From assembly GCA_016196755.1 (NCBI GenBank), contig JACPXC010000062.1:109043-164642 (forward strand): a stretch of DNA of 55,600 nt. The letters run 5' to 3'. Positions 36,916-45,037 of this stretch are shown here, piece by piece. The DNA is from Elusimicrobiota bacterium (GTDB taxonomy: Bacteria > Elusimicrobiota > Elusimicrobia > UBA1565). The notes under the pieces were generated by a model. It was given only the letters and a program-made list of their open reading frames with translations. It had not been told where the DNA came from and did no database searches. Both the position numbers and the translations under genes were made by a program. Each line of letters opens with the position of its first letter. Within the stretch, counting starts at the first letter, position 1.

Positions 36916-38034
36916 TCAGGCTCCCGCTCGAGCGCCGCAGAGCGTCTCGTAGAGTCCGCGGAATGATTCCGCCATGGCCGCCGAACTAAACGAGGCCGCG
37001 CGGCTCCTTCCCGCCTCCCCCATGCGCCGGGCGGTTTCGCCGTCCGTTATGATGGCGTTGATCGCCTTGCGCAAGGCGGCGGCATCCCCAGGGGGCACCA
37101 CCAAGCCGTTGACGCCGCCAAGGCAGACCTCGCTGGTCCCCGTGCCGAGCTCGGTGGCGACCACGGGCTTCCCGCAGGCCATCGCCTCCAAGAGCACCAA
37201 TCCGAAGGACTCGGTGCGATGGGTGGAAGGCAGGACTAGAAGGTCGGCGGCGTGCATATAGGGCGCCAAGGGCTGTCCCGCCGGCACGTCCTCGAAGATG
37301 ACGCGTTCGCCCAGGCCGAGACGGGCGGCCAAGCGCCGTGACTCGGCTTCCAGCGGCCCGCGCCCGATCACCAGGAGCTTGGCGTCGAGCCCGGACATCG
37401 CCTCGATGAGATGCCGCAAGCCTTTGTAATAGACATGGCGGCCCACGAACAGCAGCAGAGGGCCGCCTAGACGCCGGCGGATCTCCCGCCCTCCGTCGAT
37501 CCCCTCTTTGGCGCCGTAAGGCTCGAGCTCGATGCCGTAGGGGATCACGCGCACCTTGGCCGAGAACCTCCTCAGCATCTCCGAGGAGCGCGCGTAGGAG
37601 CGGGTCCCCACCACGATGGCGTCGGCCCGCCTCAAGATGAGCTCCATGAAGGGCCGCAGCAGCAGCCCCGTCACCCTCTGACGGACGATGTCGTGATGCC
37701 ACCAGACCACGAGCTTGCCCGGCGGGCGGGCCAGGAGATAGGCTAACAGCGACATCGGGTTCTGAAACGACAGCTGGATCAGGTCGTAGCCCCGCGCGCG
37801 GCGCAAAAACCCCACCAAGCTAGGCGTCACCGGAGTCGAGAACGCGGTGAACCAGGTGGGCAAGACCAGGCAGGAAAGGCGTCCCGACTTCTGCGCGCCC
37901 CCCTTGCCCGCGACGGAGCTGCACACCGCATCCAGGTCGAAGTGGGCCGCCAGGCGTTCCGAAAGGGCGAAGAAGGCGGTCTCCAGGCCGCCGGAGTGGT
38001 CGGGCGGATACTTCCCGACATGCAGGACCTTCAC
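36916..38034 (-). CDS. GT4-family glycosyltransferase
   Basis: 372 residues. N-terminal HVGKYPPDHSGGLETAFFAL is the GT4 acceptor-domain start. The C-terminal half has FVGRHVYYKGLRHLIEAM, the nucleotide-sugar motif, and the E-x7-E signature in ESFGLVLLEAMACGKPVVAT. GT4 enzymes retain anomeric configuration and add sugars to surface polysaccharides or lipids from nucleotide sugars in the cytoplasm. The sugar is not identifiable; a GDP-mannose dehydratase gene is coupled by ATGA overlap just upstream. So GDP-rhamnose or GDP-fucose-type sugars are possible donors; that is inference. Confidence 0.92.
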   Translation of the reverse strand: MKVLHVGKYPPDHSGGLETAFFALSERLAAHFDLDAVCSSVAGKGGAQKSGRLSCLVLPTWFTAFSTPVTPSLVGFLRRARGYDLIQLSFQNPMSLLAYLLARPPGKLVVWWHHDIVRQRVTGLLLRPFMELILRRADAIVVGTRSYARSSEMLRRFSAKVRVIPYGIELEPYGAKEGIDGGREIRRRLGGPLLLFVGRHVYYKGLRHLIEAMSGLDAKLLVIGRGPLEAESRRLAARLGLGERVIFEDVPAGQPLAPYMHAADLLVLPSTHRTESFGLVLLEAMACGKPVVATELGTGTSEVCLGGVNGLVVPPGDAAALRKAINAIITDGETARRMGEAGRSRAASFSSAAMAESFRGLYETLCGARAGA

Positions 38035-39002
38035 GCCTGGGCGCGCTCCTCTTCGACCATGGAGCGCACCACGTCCCGCATGCGCCGCTTGGCCTTCCAG
38101 CCCAGCTCGCCGGCGGCCTTCCCGGGATCAGCCCGTCCGACGCTTATATCCGAAGGCCGCAGCAGGGACGGATCGATGACGACGTGCTCACGCCAGTCCA
38201 GGCCCACCTCGGAGAACGCCGCCGCCACGAAGTCCTCCAGGCTGTTGGTCTCCCCCGTGGCGATGACGTAGTCCTCCGGCCGCTGACGCTGGAGCATCAG
38301 CCACATGGCCTCCACGTATTCCGGGGCCCAGCCCCAGTCGCGGCAGACCTTGGTGTCGCCGAGGCGGAGCTTCTCCGCCGCCCCGGCGGCGATACGGCAG
38401 GCGGCCGCCACGACCTTGCGCGTGACGAAGCGCTCCGGCCGCAGGTGCGACTCGTGATTGAAGAGGATGCCGGAACAGGCGAAGAGGCCGTACGCTTCCC
38501 GGTAGTTGGCGACCTGCCAGAAGGCCGCGGACTTGGCGACCGCGTAGGGGCTGCGCGGCCGGAAAGGGGTCTTCTCGTCGGCGGGACGGTCCCCGGCCTC
38601 GCCGAAGCATTCGCTGGAGCCCGCGTTGTAGAGCCTGATAGGCCGGTCCGTGAATCGGATCGCCTCCAAGAGGTTGAGGCTGGCCAGACTGATGCTCTCC
38701 AAGGTCTCCACCGGCTGCTCGAAAGACAGGCTGACCGAGCTCTGCCCAGCGAGGTTATAGACCTCGTCGGGCTTGGTCTTAGACAGCACCTGGAGGACGC
38801 TGCGGAAGTCGTTTAGGTGCGCGGACTCCACGCGCACACGGTCCCGGATTCCCAGGCGGTCGAGGTTGGCCAAGGACGCCATCTGGGCGTCGCGGGAGGT
38901 GCCCACGACCTGGTAGCCCTTCTCAAGCAGCAGGCGAGCCAAGAAGGGCCCGTCCTGGCCCGAAACGCCGCAGATGAGGGCGGTCTTCATCGCTGATCTC
39001 AT
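38031..39002 (-). CDS. GDP-mannose 4,6-dehydratase-like epimerase
   Basis: 323 residues. The Rossmann motif ICGVSGQDGPFLARLLLEKG, the residue pattern EVYNLAGQSSVSLSFEQP, the active-site SSECFGEAGDRPADEKTPFR, Tyr/Lys in SPYAVAKS and LFNHESHLRPERFVTRKV are typical of GMD enzymes. They convert GDP-mannose to GDP-4-keto-6-deoxymannose, the precursor of GDP-fucose, rhamnose and perosamine. The ATG at 39002 overlaps the previous stop (ATGA); a second in-frame ATG at 38990 (MKTALICG) matches the usual family start. It lies next to the GT4 gene, pointing to deoxyhexose-containing surface glycan. Confidence 0.88.
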   Translation of the reverse strand: MRSAMKTALICGVSGQDGPFLARLLLEKGYQVVGTSRDAQMASLANLDRLGIRDRVRVESAHLNDFRSVLQVLSKTKPDEVYNLAGQSSVSLSFEQPVETLESISLASLNLLEAIRFTDRPIRLYNAGSSECFGEAGDRPADEKTPFRPRSPYAVAKSAAFWQVANYREAYGLFACSGILFNHESHLRPERFVTRKVVAAACRIAAGAAEKLRLGDTKVCRDWGWAPEYVEAMWLMLQRQRPEDYVIATGETNSLEDFVAAAFSEVGLDWREHVVIDPSLLRPSDISVGRADPGKAAGELGWKAKRRMRDVVRSMVEEERAQA

Positions 39003-40372
39003 CGCGGCGCGGCGAAGTAGAGCGTGCGGGTCCCCGTCTCCAGCTCTTGCCGCTTAGAGACGACAAACGACTCCCCCAGATAGCGCTCGAAGGACTGCTG
39101 ATCGTAGTCGGCGTAGTCGTCGGTCTTGTTCTGGAGCAGGAGCTTGACCATCGGGTCCTCCTTGGAGACGAACTCGATGACGACGGCCGTCTTAAGCTCG
39201 GCCAACCAGCCGATGAATTCCCGGAGCGGGACGTTGGCGCTCAGCACGACGTGATGGATCAAGGCCAAGCATAGCGTCAGGTCGGGCTTCCCCCGCTCGG
39301 GCAGCGATTTCCTCTCCAGGCCGCGCCAGCCTAGGTTGGGGGAGGGGTCCACCAGGTTGTTGACCAAAGGCAGGATGCTCCGCCTCCCTTCCTTCTTGAG
39401 CGCCTGGTAGAAGCGCTCGACAGCCAACTGGTCCGCGTCCATGGAGACGACATAGTCCGCGTTCTCCGCGGCGATGCGGGAATAGGCGCCGGTGTTGCAG
39501 CCCAGGTCCCAGACCCGGCGCCAGCGCTTGGATATCACGGCGCCCCGGACGAAGGCGGCCTTCTGGTCGTTCTCGGGGGCGGAATAGGTGTTGTTTGCCG
39601 CGTACTCCGACCATTGCGAGCGTGCCTGCCTCCATTCCAAACCCGAGATCAGGTCTTGGAGCTTCCTGACGTTGGAGACGATCAATTCCTTGGGGAACCC
39701 GGCGCTCTGGAGCTCGCGCTTCACGGCCCGGGTCGACATGGAACCCTGGAGCTTCGCCTGAAGGAATACATGGGACAGGACGCCGGGCCGCCAGAGGTCC
39801 CGCAGCCCTAGGATGCGGTTGAACTCCTCCGAAGCGATCCCGTCGAGGCTGCCGCGCATCCAGGGCTGGAATGCCGCGTTCCGGTAGGCCTGGAGCATGA
39901 GGGGATAGAGGAACATCGAGCAGAACTGCCGGTACCCCACCCACGGCTCCCCCGCCGGGAGGCGGACAAAGGAAGTGATGTCGATGAACGTGGGCTGGGC
40001 GCCCAGCCACTGGATGTTGTAGGCGGAGGAGTCCTTGAGAATCATCCCCTCGCGCAGGGCGGCCTGCATCAGCTCCAGATGGAGGAGGGCCGCGTCCTTG
40101 AGCATGCCGAAGGGCCACTCATATGGGTAAGACAGGAACGGGACCGCTTCATGCTCCAAGACGGCGTCCCACGTCCCCAACTCCGGCTCTTGGACCCGCT
40201 TGGTCGGGATCACTTTGGCCGCACGCGTCATCGCAGGGAAGAATTCGCTGGCCGAGAGCGCCTGCCAGTCCTTCAGGGCCACCGCGCTCACCCCGCGGAG
40301 GACGCGGCCGTCCTGGTAGAAGACCCGGTTGTTCCGGTCCCGGAAGGAACCCGGCTCGCGTCGGCAAGCCAC
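38999..40372 (-). CDS. SAM-dependent methyltransferase with kinase-like N-terminal region
   Basis: 457 residues from a GTG at 40370-40372, eight bases after the preceding stop; the longer open frame upstream overlaps another gene. The C-terminal half (about 270-457) is a class I methyltransferase: VWDLGCNTGAYSRIAAENAD, VSMDADQLAVERFYQAL, TLCLALIHHVVL, FVSKEDPMVKLLL. The first half holds LPAGEPWVGYRQFCSMF and MILKDSSAYNIQWLGAQPTF with IDITSF, which reminds of kinase-fold lines seen in nodulation/glycan proteins of this size (NoeA-like). I infer modification of a polysaccharide; the target is unknown. Coupled to the GMD gene by ATGA. Confidence 0.72.
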   Translation of the reverse strand: MACRREPGSFRDRNNRVFYQDGRVLRGVSAVALKDWQALSASEFFPAMTRAAKVIPTKRVQEPELGTWDAVLEHEAVPFLSYPYEWPFGMLKDAALLHLELMQAALREGMILKDSSAYNIQWLGAQPTFIDITSFVRLPAGEPWVGYRQFCSMFLYPLMLQAYRNAAFQPWMRGSLDGIASEEFNRILGLRDLWRPGVLSHVFLQAKLQGSMSTRAVKRELQSAGFPKELIVSNVRKLQDLISGLEWRQARSQWSEYAANNTYSAPENDQKAAFVRGAVISKRWRRVWDLGCNTGAYSRIAAENADYVVSMDADQLAVERFYQALKKEGRRSILPLVNNLVDPSPNLGWRGLERKSLPERGKPDLTLCLALIHHVVLSANVPLREFIGWLAELKTAVVIEFVSKEDPMVKLLLQNKTDDYADYDQQSFERYLGESFVVSKRQELETGTRTLYFAAPR

Positions 40373-40380
40373 AGGCGGCC

Positions 40381-40635
40381 CTACTGCGGTCCGGCCTTCT
40401 GGCCGTCCTCGTCGGGCTTCCTGCCGAACTTGGCGGCGAGTTGGCGCCAATACATCTTGACGAGCACGAACAAGCCCGCGACGCCTCCCAGCAGGAGCTG
40501 GACGAACATGCTCCCGCTGCCCGGATCCAAATAGGCATGAGCCGGGGGGACCAACGCAAGCCACAAGACCAGACAAACGAAGCCGCACCAAAAAGCGCGG
40601 CGCCACCCTATGTCTTCTCTGTGATTTTTCGCCAT
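40381..40635 (-). CDS. Small membrane protein of polysaccharide loci
   Basis: 84 residues from the ATG at 40635, 13 bases after TATACT (40649-40654 on the minus strand). A hydrophobic N-terminal helix (AFWCGFVCLVLWLALVPPAHA) may be a signal or first membrane segment. Then comes YLDPGSGSMFVQLLLGGVAG and a second helix that ends in a basic tail. YLDPGSGS-type small proteins commonly lie beside polysaccharide or sulfatase genes. Role unknown. The long frame upstream is not supported; only this part looks like a protein. Confidence 0.75.
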   Translation of the reverse strand: MAKNHREDIGWRRAFWCGFVCLVLWLALVPPAHAYLDPGSGSMFVQLLLGGVAGLFVLVKMYWRQLAAKFGRKPDEDGQKAGPQ

Positions 40636-40717
40636 CGGATCGAGATCTAGTATAGCATTGCCGCCGAGGAAGGAAATCCAGGCAGATCTTTCCTCAACAA
40701 TAGACGGCGGTTTCCGA

Positions 40718-40723
40718 TACAAT
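40718..40723 (+). promoter_or_regulatory. Candidate -10 (TACAAT) before a short ORF and the sulfatase-like gene
   Basis: TACAAT ends eight bases before an ATG at 40732. A weak -35 match TCAACA lies 18 bases upstream. Divergent from the small membrane protein promoter. Confidence 0.45.
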
Positions 40724-40731
40724 GAGCGGCC

Positions 40732-40812
40732 ATGAAAGTCTACCTGCAAGGCAGGGACTCCAGGATGTACCCCCACGAGTTCGGGGATGGCTCGTTTGAT
40801 CCCGATGGCTGA
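40732..40812 (+). CDS. Short ORF (26 residues) ahead of the phosphatase-superfamily gene
   Basis: ATGAAAGTCTACC begins a 26-codon frame (MKVYLQGRDSRMYPHEFGDG then SFDPDG) with a promoter-like hexamer upstream. It ends inside the N-terminal region of the next gene, in another frame, so translation of the two could be coupled. It may be a leader peptide, or a relic of a lost gene. Only position and coding appearance support it. Confidence 0.3.
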   Translation: MKVYLQGRDSRMYPHEFGDGSFDPDG

Positions 40813-42928
40813 AGCGATGCCGCCGCCCGCCCGGTCCACTTCCGTCAAACCCATGGACGGGGAGTTCTGGACCGACGGCCTGCATGTGCTGGTCCTCTGG
40901 AGCTTTGCGGTCGCAGATCCAGTGCTCCAGATCGTGGGGGACGAGCCTTCCAGATTAATCGCGATGGGATTCGACGTCTTCGATCTACTGCTCTTGCTGG
41001 CCGGCTTGTTTTTTCCGGTCCCGGCTTTGCTCATACTCGCGGAAGGCGGATTGCGGCGGATCGGACGCGAGAGCCAAAAGACGTTTCACTTCGCTGTCTT
41101 ATCGGTCTTGACTGCCCTCGTCGTTCTGCCGCCGCTCAAGGCAAATCTGCCGGCCTCCGGCTGGCTGGCCGTCTTGCTCTCCTTCCTTGCAGCCGCTATT
41201 TTCGCTTGGAGCGCGCATCGGCTGGCGCCGGTAAGGATATTTCTAACCGGCCTCTCGCCCGCATTGCTCATCTTCCCGGCGGTGTTCCTGTTTTCCCCGC
41301 CCGTGACGGAGATAACCTATGCCCGCTGGACCCCGCCCATGGTCAAGCCTGGCGGCATCAGGGCGCCCGCCCCGATAGTCATGGTCGTGTTCGATGAATT
41401 ACCCCTATACTCCTTGCTTGATGACGCCGGGGCTATTGATGCGGTCCGCTTTCCATATTTCTCGGCTCTGGCCAAGGGTTCGAGTTGGTTTCCCAACACC
41501 TACACGGTTTCAGATTTCACCCGCCACGCGGTCCCCGCGATTCTGACCGGCCTCCGCCCTCATGAATCCAAATTGCCCGGCTTCAACAGCTATCCCGACA
41601 ATCTATTTTCCTGGCTTAGCCAGGCCTATGAGCTGGTCGTCATGGAATCCGACACCCGCTTATGCCCTCCCCCGTATTGTGACGCCATAAGCCCCGCGTC
41701 CAGCCGGCTGAGGCGGGGCATGCGGCTGCTCATCCGCATCCTTCCTGGGACCTTCGCTGCCCGCGTCCTTCCAGCGGATGTACGGACCGGCCTCGATGCC
41801 TTCGCCCATCGTCTGCGCAGGACGCGCGCGGGAAGCATATCCGCGGAGTCACCGCCGCGGAACATCGCCCGGCGGTTCGATGATTTCATCCGCACGATCC
41901 GTCCGTATAACAGACCCGTGCTGTATTTCTTACACCCGATATTCCCCCACGCCCCTTTCAATTACTTGCCTTCCGGAAAGTATGTCGAATTCGACAGCCG
42001 TGAGATCTCTCAAGACCCGATCTACAGCAAACCCACGACCGCGGCGGATGGCCGCGCGCTATTGAGCCTGAAATACCAGAGACATCTCCTGCAAGTGGCC
42101 TATGCGGACCGTCTATTGGGCCGCATCCTCCGGCGCTTGAAGGAAACCGGCCTGTACGATTCCGCGCTGATCGTGGTGACGGCGGACCACGGGGCCGCGT
42201 TCAATCCCGTAGGCGATATGCGCAAGGTCACCGCGGGCAACGCGATCGAGGTCCTGAAGGTCCCTTTCTTCATGAAGTCTCCGAATCAAAAGAGCGGGGA
42301 AATCCGTCCCCGCCGAATCCAAACAACCGATATCCTGCCGACCATCGCCGATGTGTTGGGGTCCAAGCTCACCTGGTTGCCCGACGGAGCCTCCGCCATG
42401 CGCCCTGGCTTCAAAGAACGCGATGCCGCCTGGGTGCTCTGCGCGAGTCGTCCCAAGGGCTATAGAGTCGCGGAATTCCCTATTCAAAAGACCTTGGAGG
42501 CGAAGCTTCTGGCGCGTAAAAGGACCCTCATCGACCCAAAAAACGATTGGTTCTCTTGGAATAGCCCCTGGAACGCGTTGATCGGCCGTCAAATCTCCCG
42601 TTTGCAGGAGATAACCCCCGTCTCAGGAGCCGAAGTCCAAATTTTTAATCCCGATCGCTACACTCGGGTGGATATTCGTTCAAAGTTCATCCCCGCCATC
42701 CTGCAGGGTACCCTCCGAACGCAGAGTCCGCAAAAGAATCCTTTGACCCTGGCCATCGCCCTCAACGGCAGCATCCAGACCATCGCCAGGACATTCTTTC
42801 ACCGAGACAATGAATCCAGATTCATGGCCGCGCTCCCAGAGAGGGCCTTTCAAAACGGAAACAATGTCGTCGAAGTGTTCTCCATCCGCTCGGAGAACGG
42901 CCGCCCCGTCCTAGAACGCCTCAAGTAA
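40787..42928 (+). CDS. Membrane-anchored alkaline-phosphatase-superfamily (sulfatase-like) enzyme
   Basis: 713 residues from the ATG at 40787; other in-frame ATGs at 40805, 40817 and further in would drop a hydrophilic head. About five hydrophobic helices span residues 30-180 (LHVLVLWSFAVADPVLQI, FDLLLLLAGLFFPVPALLIL, FAVLSVLTALVVLPP, WLAVLLSFLAAAIFAW, LSPALLIFPAVFLF). The rest is a phosphatase-superfamily domain: metal-binding Asp in VMVVFDELPLYSLL, a nucleophile-like Thr in SDFTRHAVPAILTG, HPIFPHAPF and VVTADHGAAF. Members transfer or cleave phosphate or sulfate on envelope glycans and lipids; the substrate is unknown. Codon use is more AT-rich than its neighbours, suggesting later acquisition. 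Confidence 0.8.
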   Translation: MARLIPMAEAMPPPARSTSVKPMDGEFWTDGLHVLVLWSFAVADPVLQIVGDEPSRLIAMGFDVFDLLLLLAGLFFPVPALLILAEGGLRRIGRESQKTFHFAVLSVLTALVVLPPLKANLPASGWLAVLLSFLAAAIFAWSAHRLAPVRIFLTGLSPALLIFPAVFLFSPPVTEITYARWTPPMVKPGGIRAPAPIVMVVFDELPLYSLLDDAGAIDAVRFPYFSALAKGSSWFPNTYTVSDFTRHAVPAILTGLRPHESKLPGFNSYPDNLFSWLSQAYELVVMESDTRLCPPPYCDAISPASSRLRRGMRLLIRILPGTFAARVLPADVRTGLDAFAHRLRRTRAGSISAESPPRNIARRFDDFIRTIRPYNRPVLYFLHPIFPHAPFNYLPSGKYVEFDSREISQDPIYSKPTTAADGRALLSLKYQRHLLQVAYADRLLGRILRRLKETGLYDSALIVVTADHGAAFNPVGDMRKVTAGNAIEVLKVPFFMKSPNQKSGEIRPRRIQTTDILPTIADVLGSKLTWLPDGASAMRPGFKERDAAWVLCASRPKGYRVAEFPIQKTLEAKLLARKRTLIDPKNDWFSWNSPWNALIGRQISRLQEITPVSGAEVQIFNPDRYTRVDIRSKFIPAILQGTLRTQSPQKNPLTLAIALNGSIQTIARTFFHRDNESRFMAALPERAFQNGNNVVEVFSIRSENGRPVLERLK

Positions 42929-42956
42929 ATTTGCTAGTGTCGTCTTAGATCTTTTG

Positions 42957-43997
42957 ATGAAAGCCCTCCAATACGAAGGACTGAACAAAGTCGTCTTCAG
43001 CGAGGTCCCCGTCCCCGTCGTCTCCGACGGGGAGGTCCTCGTCGCCGTCGAGATCTGCGGCCTCTGCGGCTCCGACGTCCTAAAGATCGATTCCGACATC
43101 CGCGGCAAAGCAGTCTGCCTCGGCCACGAGCTGGCCGGGCGCATCGAGCTCGTCGGCCCCGGCGTGAAGGGCTTCAAGCGCGGCGACCGCGTCGTCGTCG
43201 CCCACCACGTCCCCTGCGGGACCTGCCACTACTGCCGGAAAGCCAGCCCCTCGATGTGCCGCGAGTTCAAGCAGACCAACCTCGACCCCGGGGGCTTCTC
43301 CGAGTACGTCCGGGTCTCCTCGCGCCACGTCGAGAACGTCATGCTCAAGATCCCGGCCAAGGTCTCCTACGCCCAGGCCGCCCTGACCGAGCCCCTGGCC
43401 TGCGTGCTGCGCAACATCCGCCGGCTGGGTGTAGTCGAGGGCGACACCGTGGTCATCGTGGGCCTGGGCTTCATCGGCCTCCTGAGCGCCATGATCCTCA
43501 TCAAGCGCGGCGTCACCGTCATCGGCCTTGACCTCGACCCCGCCCGCGTGCGGATGGCCAACAAGCTCGGCCTCGAGCACGCCTACACCGGCCGCGAGAA
43601 CCGCACCGAGGCGGTCCTGTCCCAGCTCACCCAAGGCCGCGGCGCCGACGCCGTCATCGTCACGGCCGGCCCGGCCAGCCTCGTCAACCAGCGCCTGGCC
43701 TGGGTGCGCGACGGCGGCATCGTGAACCTCTTCGCGGGCTTCCACAAGCAGGCGCCCGCCCACATCGACTTGGACGCCCTCTACCACCGCGAGCTGACGA
43801 TCCTTACCAGCTACTCGCCCGCGCTCGAGGACCTGCGCGAGGCGCACCGCATGATCTGCGCCGCGGAGATCGACCTCTCGCCGTTCGTCAAGAGCCAGTT
43901 CGCGCTGGACCGCTTCGACGAGGCCCTGCGCCAGGTGCGCGGGCGCGAGATCGTCAAGGCGATGATGCTCCCCCACAAACACTCCTCACCCGGATGA
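42957..43997 (+). CDS. Zinc-dependent medium-chain dehydrogenase (first of two)
   Basis: 346 residues from the ATG at 42957. Catalytic-zinc ligands Cys in EICGLCGSD and His-Glu in LGHELAG; structural-zinc cysteines in CGTCHYCRKASPSMC; Rossmann motif VIVGLGFIGLLS. It resembles sorbitol/threonine dehydrogenase-like members of the MDR superfamily, which oxidise alcohols or polyols with NAD(P). The substrate is not identifiable. TTAGAT lies six bases before the ATG. The next gene overlaps by ATGA, and the series continues into ribD, so this is the first gene of the riboflavin operon. Confidence 0.9.
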   Translation: MKALQYEGLNKVVFSEVPVPVVSDGEVLVAVEICGLCGSDVLKIDSDIRGKAVCLGHELAGRIELVGPGVKGFKRGDRVVVAHHVPCGTCHYCRKASPSMCREFKQTNLDPGGFSEYVRVSSRHVENVMLKIPAKVSYAQAALTEPLACVLRNIRRLGVVEGDTVVIVGLGFIGLLSAMILIKRGVTVIGLDLDPARVRMANKLGLEHAYTGRENRTEAVLSQLTQGRGADAVIVTAGPASLVNQRLAWVRDGGIVNLFAGFHKQAPAHIDLDALYHRELTILTSYSPALEDLREAHRMICAAEIDLSPFVKSQFALDRFDEALRQVRGREIVKAMMLPHKHSSPG

Positions 43998-45037
43998 GCC
44001 CCGCGGCGGCCGCGATGCGGGCGGTCGTCTTCCACGGGCCGCGCGACATCCGGCTCGAGGAGAAGCCCGTCCCCCTCCCGGGTCCCGGCGAGGTCGTGGT
44101 CCGCATCGGGACGGCCCTGACCTGCGGCACCGACTTCAAGGCTTATCGCCGGGGACATCGGGTCCTGCTCGGCGACCCGCCCTCCCCCTTCGGCCACGAG
44201 ATGGCGGGGACGGTGACGGCCGCCGGCCCTGGGGCGGAAGCCTGGAAGCCCGGCACGCGCGTCGTCGTCGGCAACTCCGCCCCCTGCGACGGCTGCTACT
44301 ACTGCGACCGCGGGCAGAACTTCCTCTGCGACCGCCTGAAGCTCCACAACGGCGCCTACGCCGAGTACAACCTGGTGCCGGCCAACATCGTCCGCCACAA
44401 CCTGCACGTCCTGCCCGATTCCGTCCCCTTCGAGGCCGCGGCTCTCTCCGAGCCCCTGGCCTGCGCCCTGCACGCCGCCGAGGAGGCCCGGGTCCAGCGC
44501 GGCGAGACCGCCGTCGTCATCGGGGCCGGCATCATGGGGCGCCTTCTGCTGGGCGTCCTCAAGGCCCGCGGCGCCAAGGTCATCATGGTCGGCCGCGGGC
44601 GCGCCGGTCTCGACGCCGCCGAAGCCCTGGGCGCCGACGCGGTGTTCGGCTCCTCCGACGGCGACCCCGTCAAGGGCGTCCAGGCCCTGACCGACGGGCG
44701 AGGCGGCGACGCCGTCTTCGAGGCCGTGGGCCTGCCGGTGACCTGGGCCTCGGCGCTGGCGATGACGCGCAAGGGCGGCCGGGCCTGCCTGTTCGGCGGC
44801 TGCGCCGCCGGCACCGAGGTGTCGATCGACGCCCACCGCGTCCACTACGAGGCCCTGACCCTCTTCGGCGTGTTCCACCACACCCCGGCTTACTTCAAGG
44901 CCGCCCTCGGGCTCCTGTCTTCCGGCCTGATCGCCTCGCGCGGCATGGTGGAGGGCTCCATCCCCCTCTCCGACGTCCCGCGCTACTTCGCCGAGAACGC
45001 CGACCGGTCCCTGCCCAAGACGGCGGTGGTGCCGTGA
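43994..45037 (+). CDS. Zinc-dependent medium-chain dehydrogenase (second of two)
   Basis: 347 residues. Zinc ligands: Cys in ALTCGTDFKAY and His-Glu in FGHEMAG; structural-zinc cysteines in CDGCYYCDRGQNFLC; Rossmann motif VVIGAGIMGRLLLG. It differs substantially from its neighbour, so they are not recent duplicates. Two such enzymes with different substrates may act in turn. ATGA overlap at the start and GTGA overlap with ribD at the end indicate one translationally coupled operon. A link to riboflavin is not obvious. Confidence 0.9.
   Translation: MSPAAAAMRAVVFHGPRDIRLEEKPVPLPGPGEVVVRIGTALTCGTDFKAYRRGHRVLLGDPPSPFGHEMAGTVTAAGPGAEAWKPGTRVVVGNSAPCDGCYYCDRGQNFLCDRLKLHNGAYAEYNLVPANIVRHNLHVLPDSVPFEAAALSEPLACALHAAEEARVQRGETAVVIGAGIMGRLLLGVLKARGAKVIMVGRGRAGLDAAEALGADAVFGSSDGDPVKGVQALTDGRGGDAVFEAVGLPVTWASALAMTRKGGRACLFGGCAAGTEVSIDAHRVHYEALTLFGVFHHTPAYFKAALGLLSSGLIASRGMVEGSIPLSDVPRYFAENADRSLPKTAVVP

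Noticed and set aside
40381-41034. Long minus-strand frame of 217 residues covering the small membrane protein
   Set aside because: Only the last 84 residues look like a protein; the rest lies antisense to the phosphatase gene and has no family features.
42901-42956. FMN riboswitch before the riboflavin operon
   Set aside because: Only 28 bases separate the previous stop from the first gene, and no RFN-type conserved boxes are visible.
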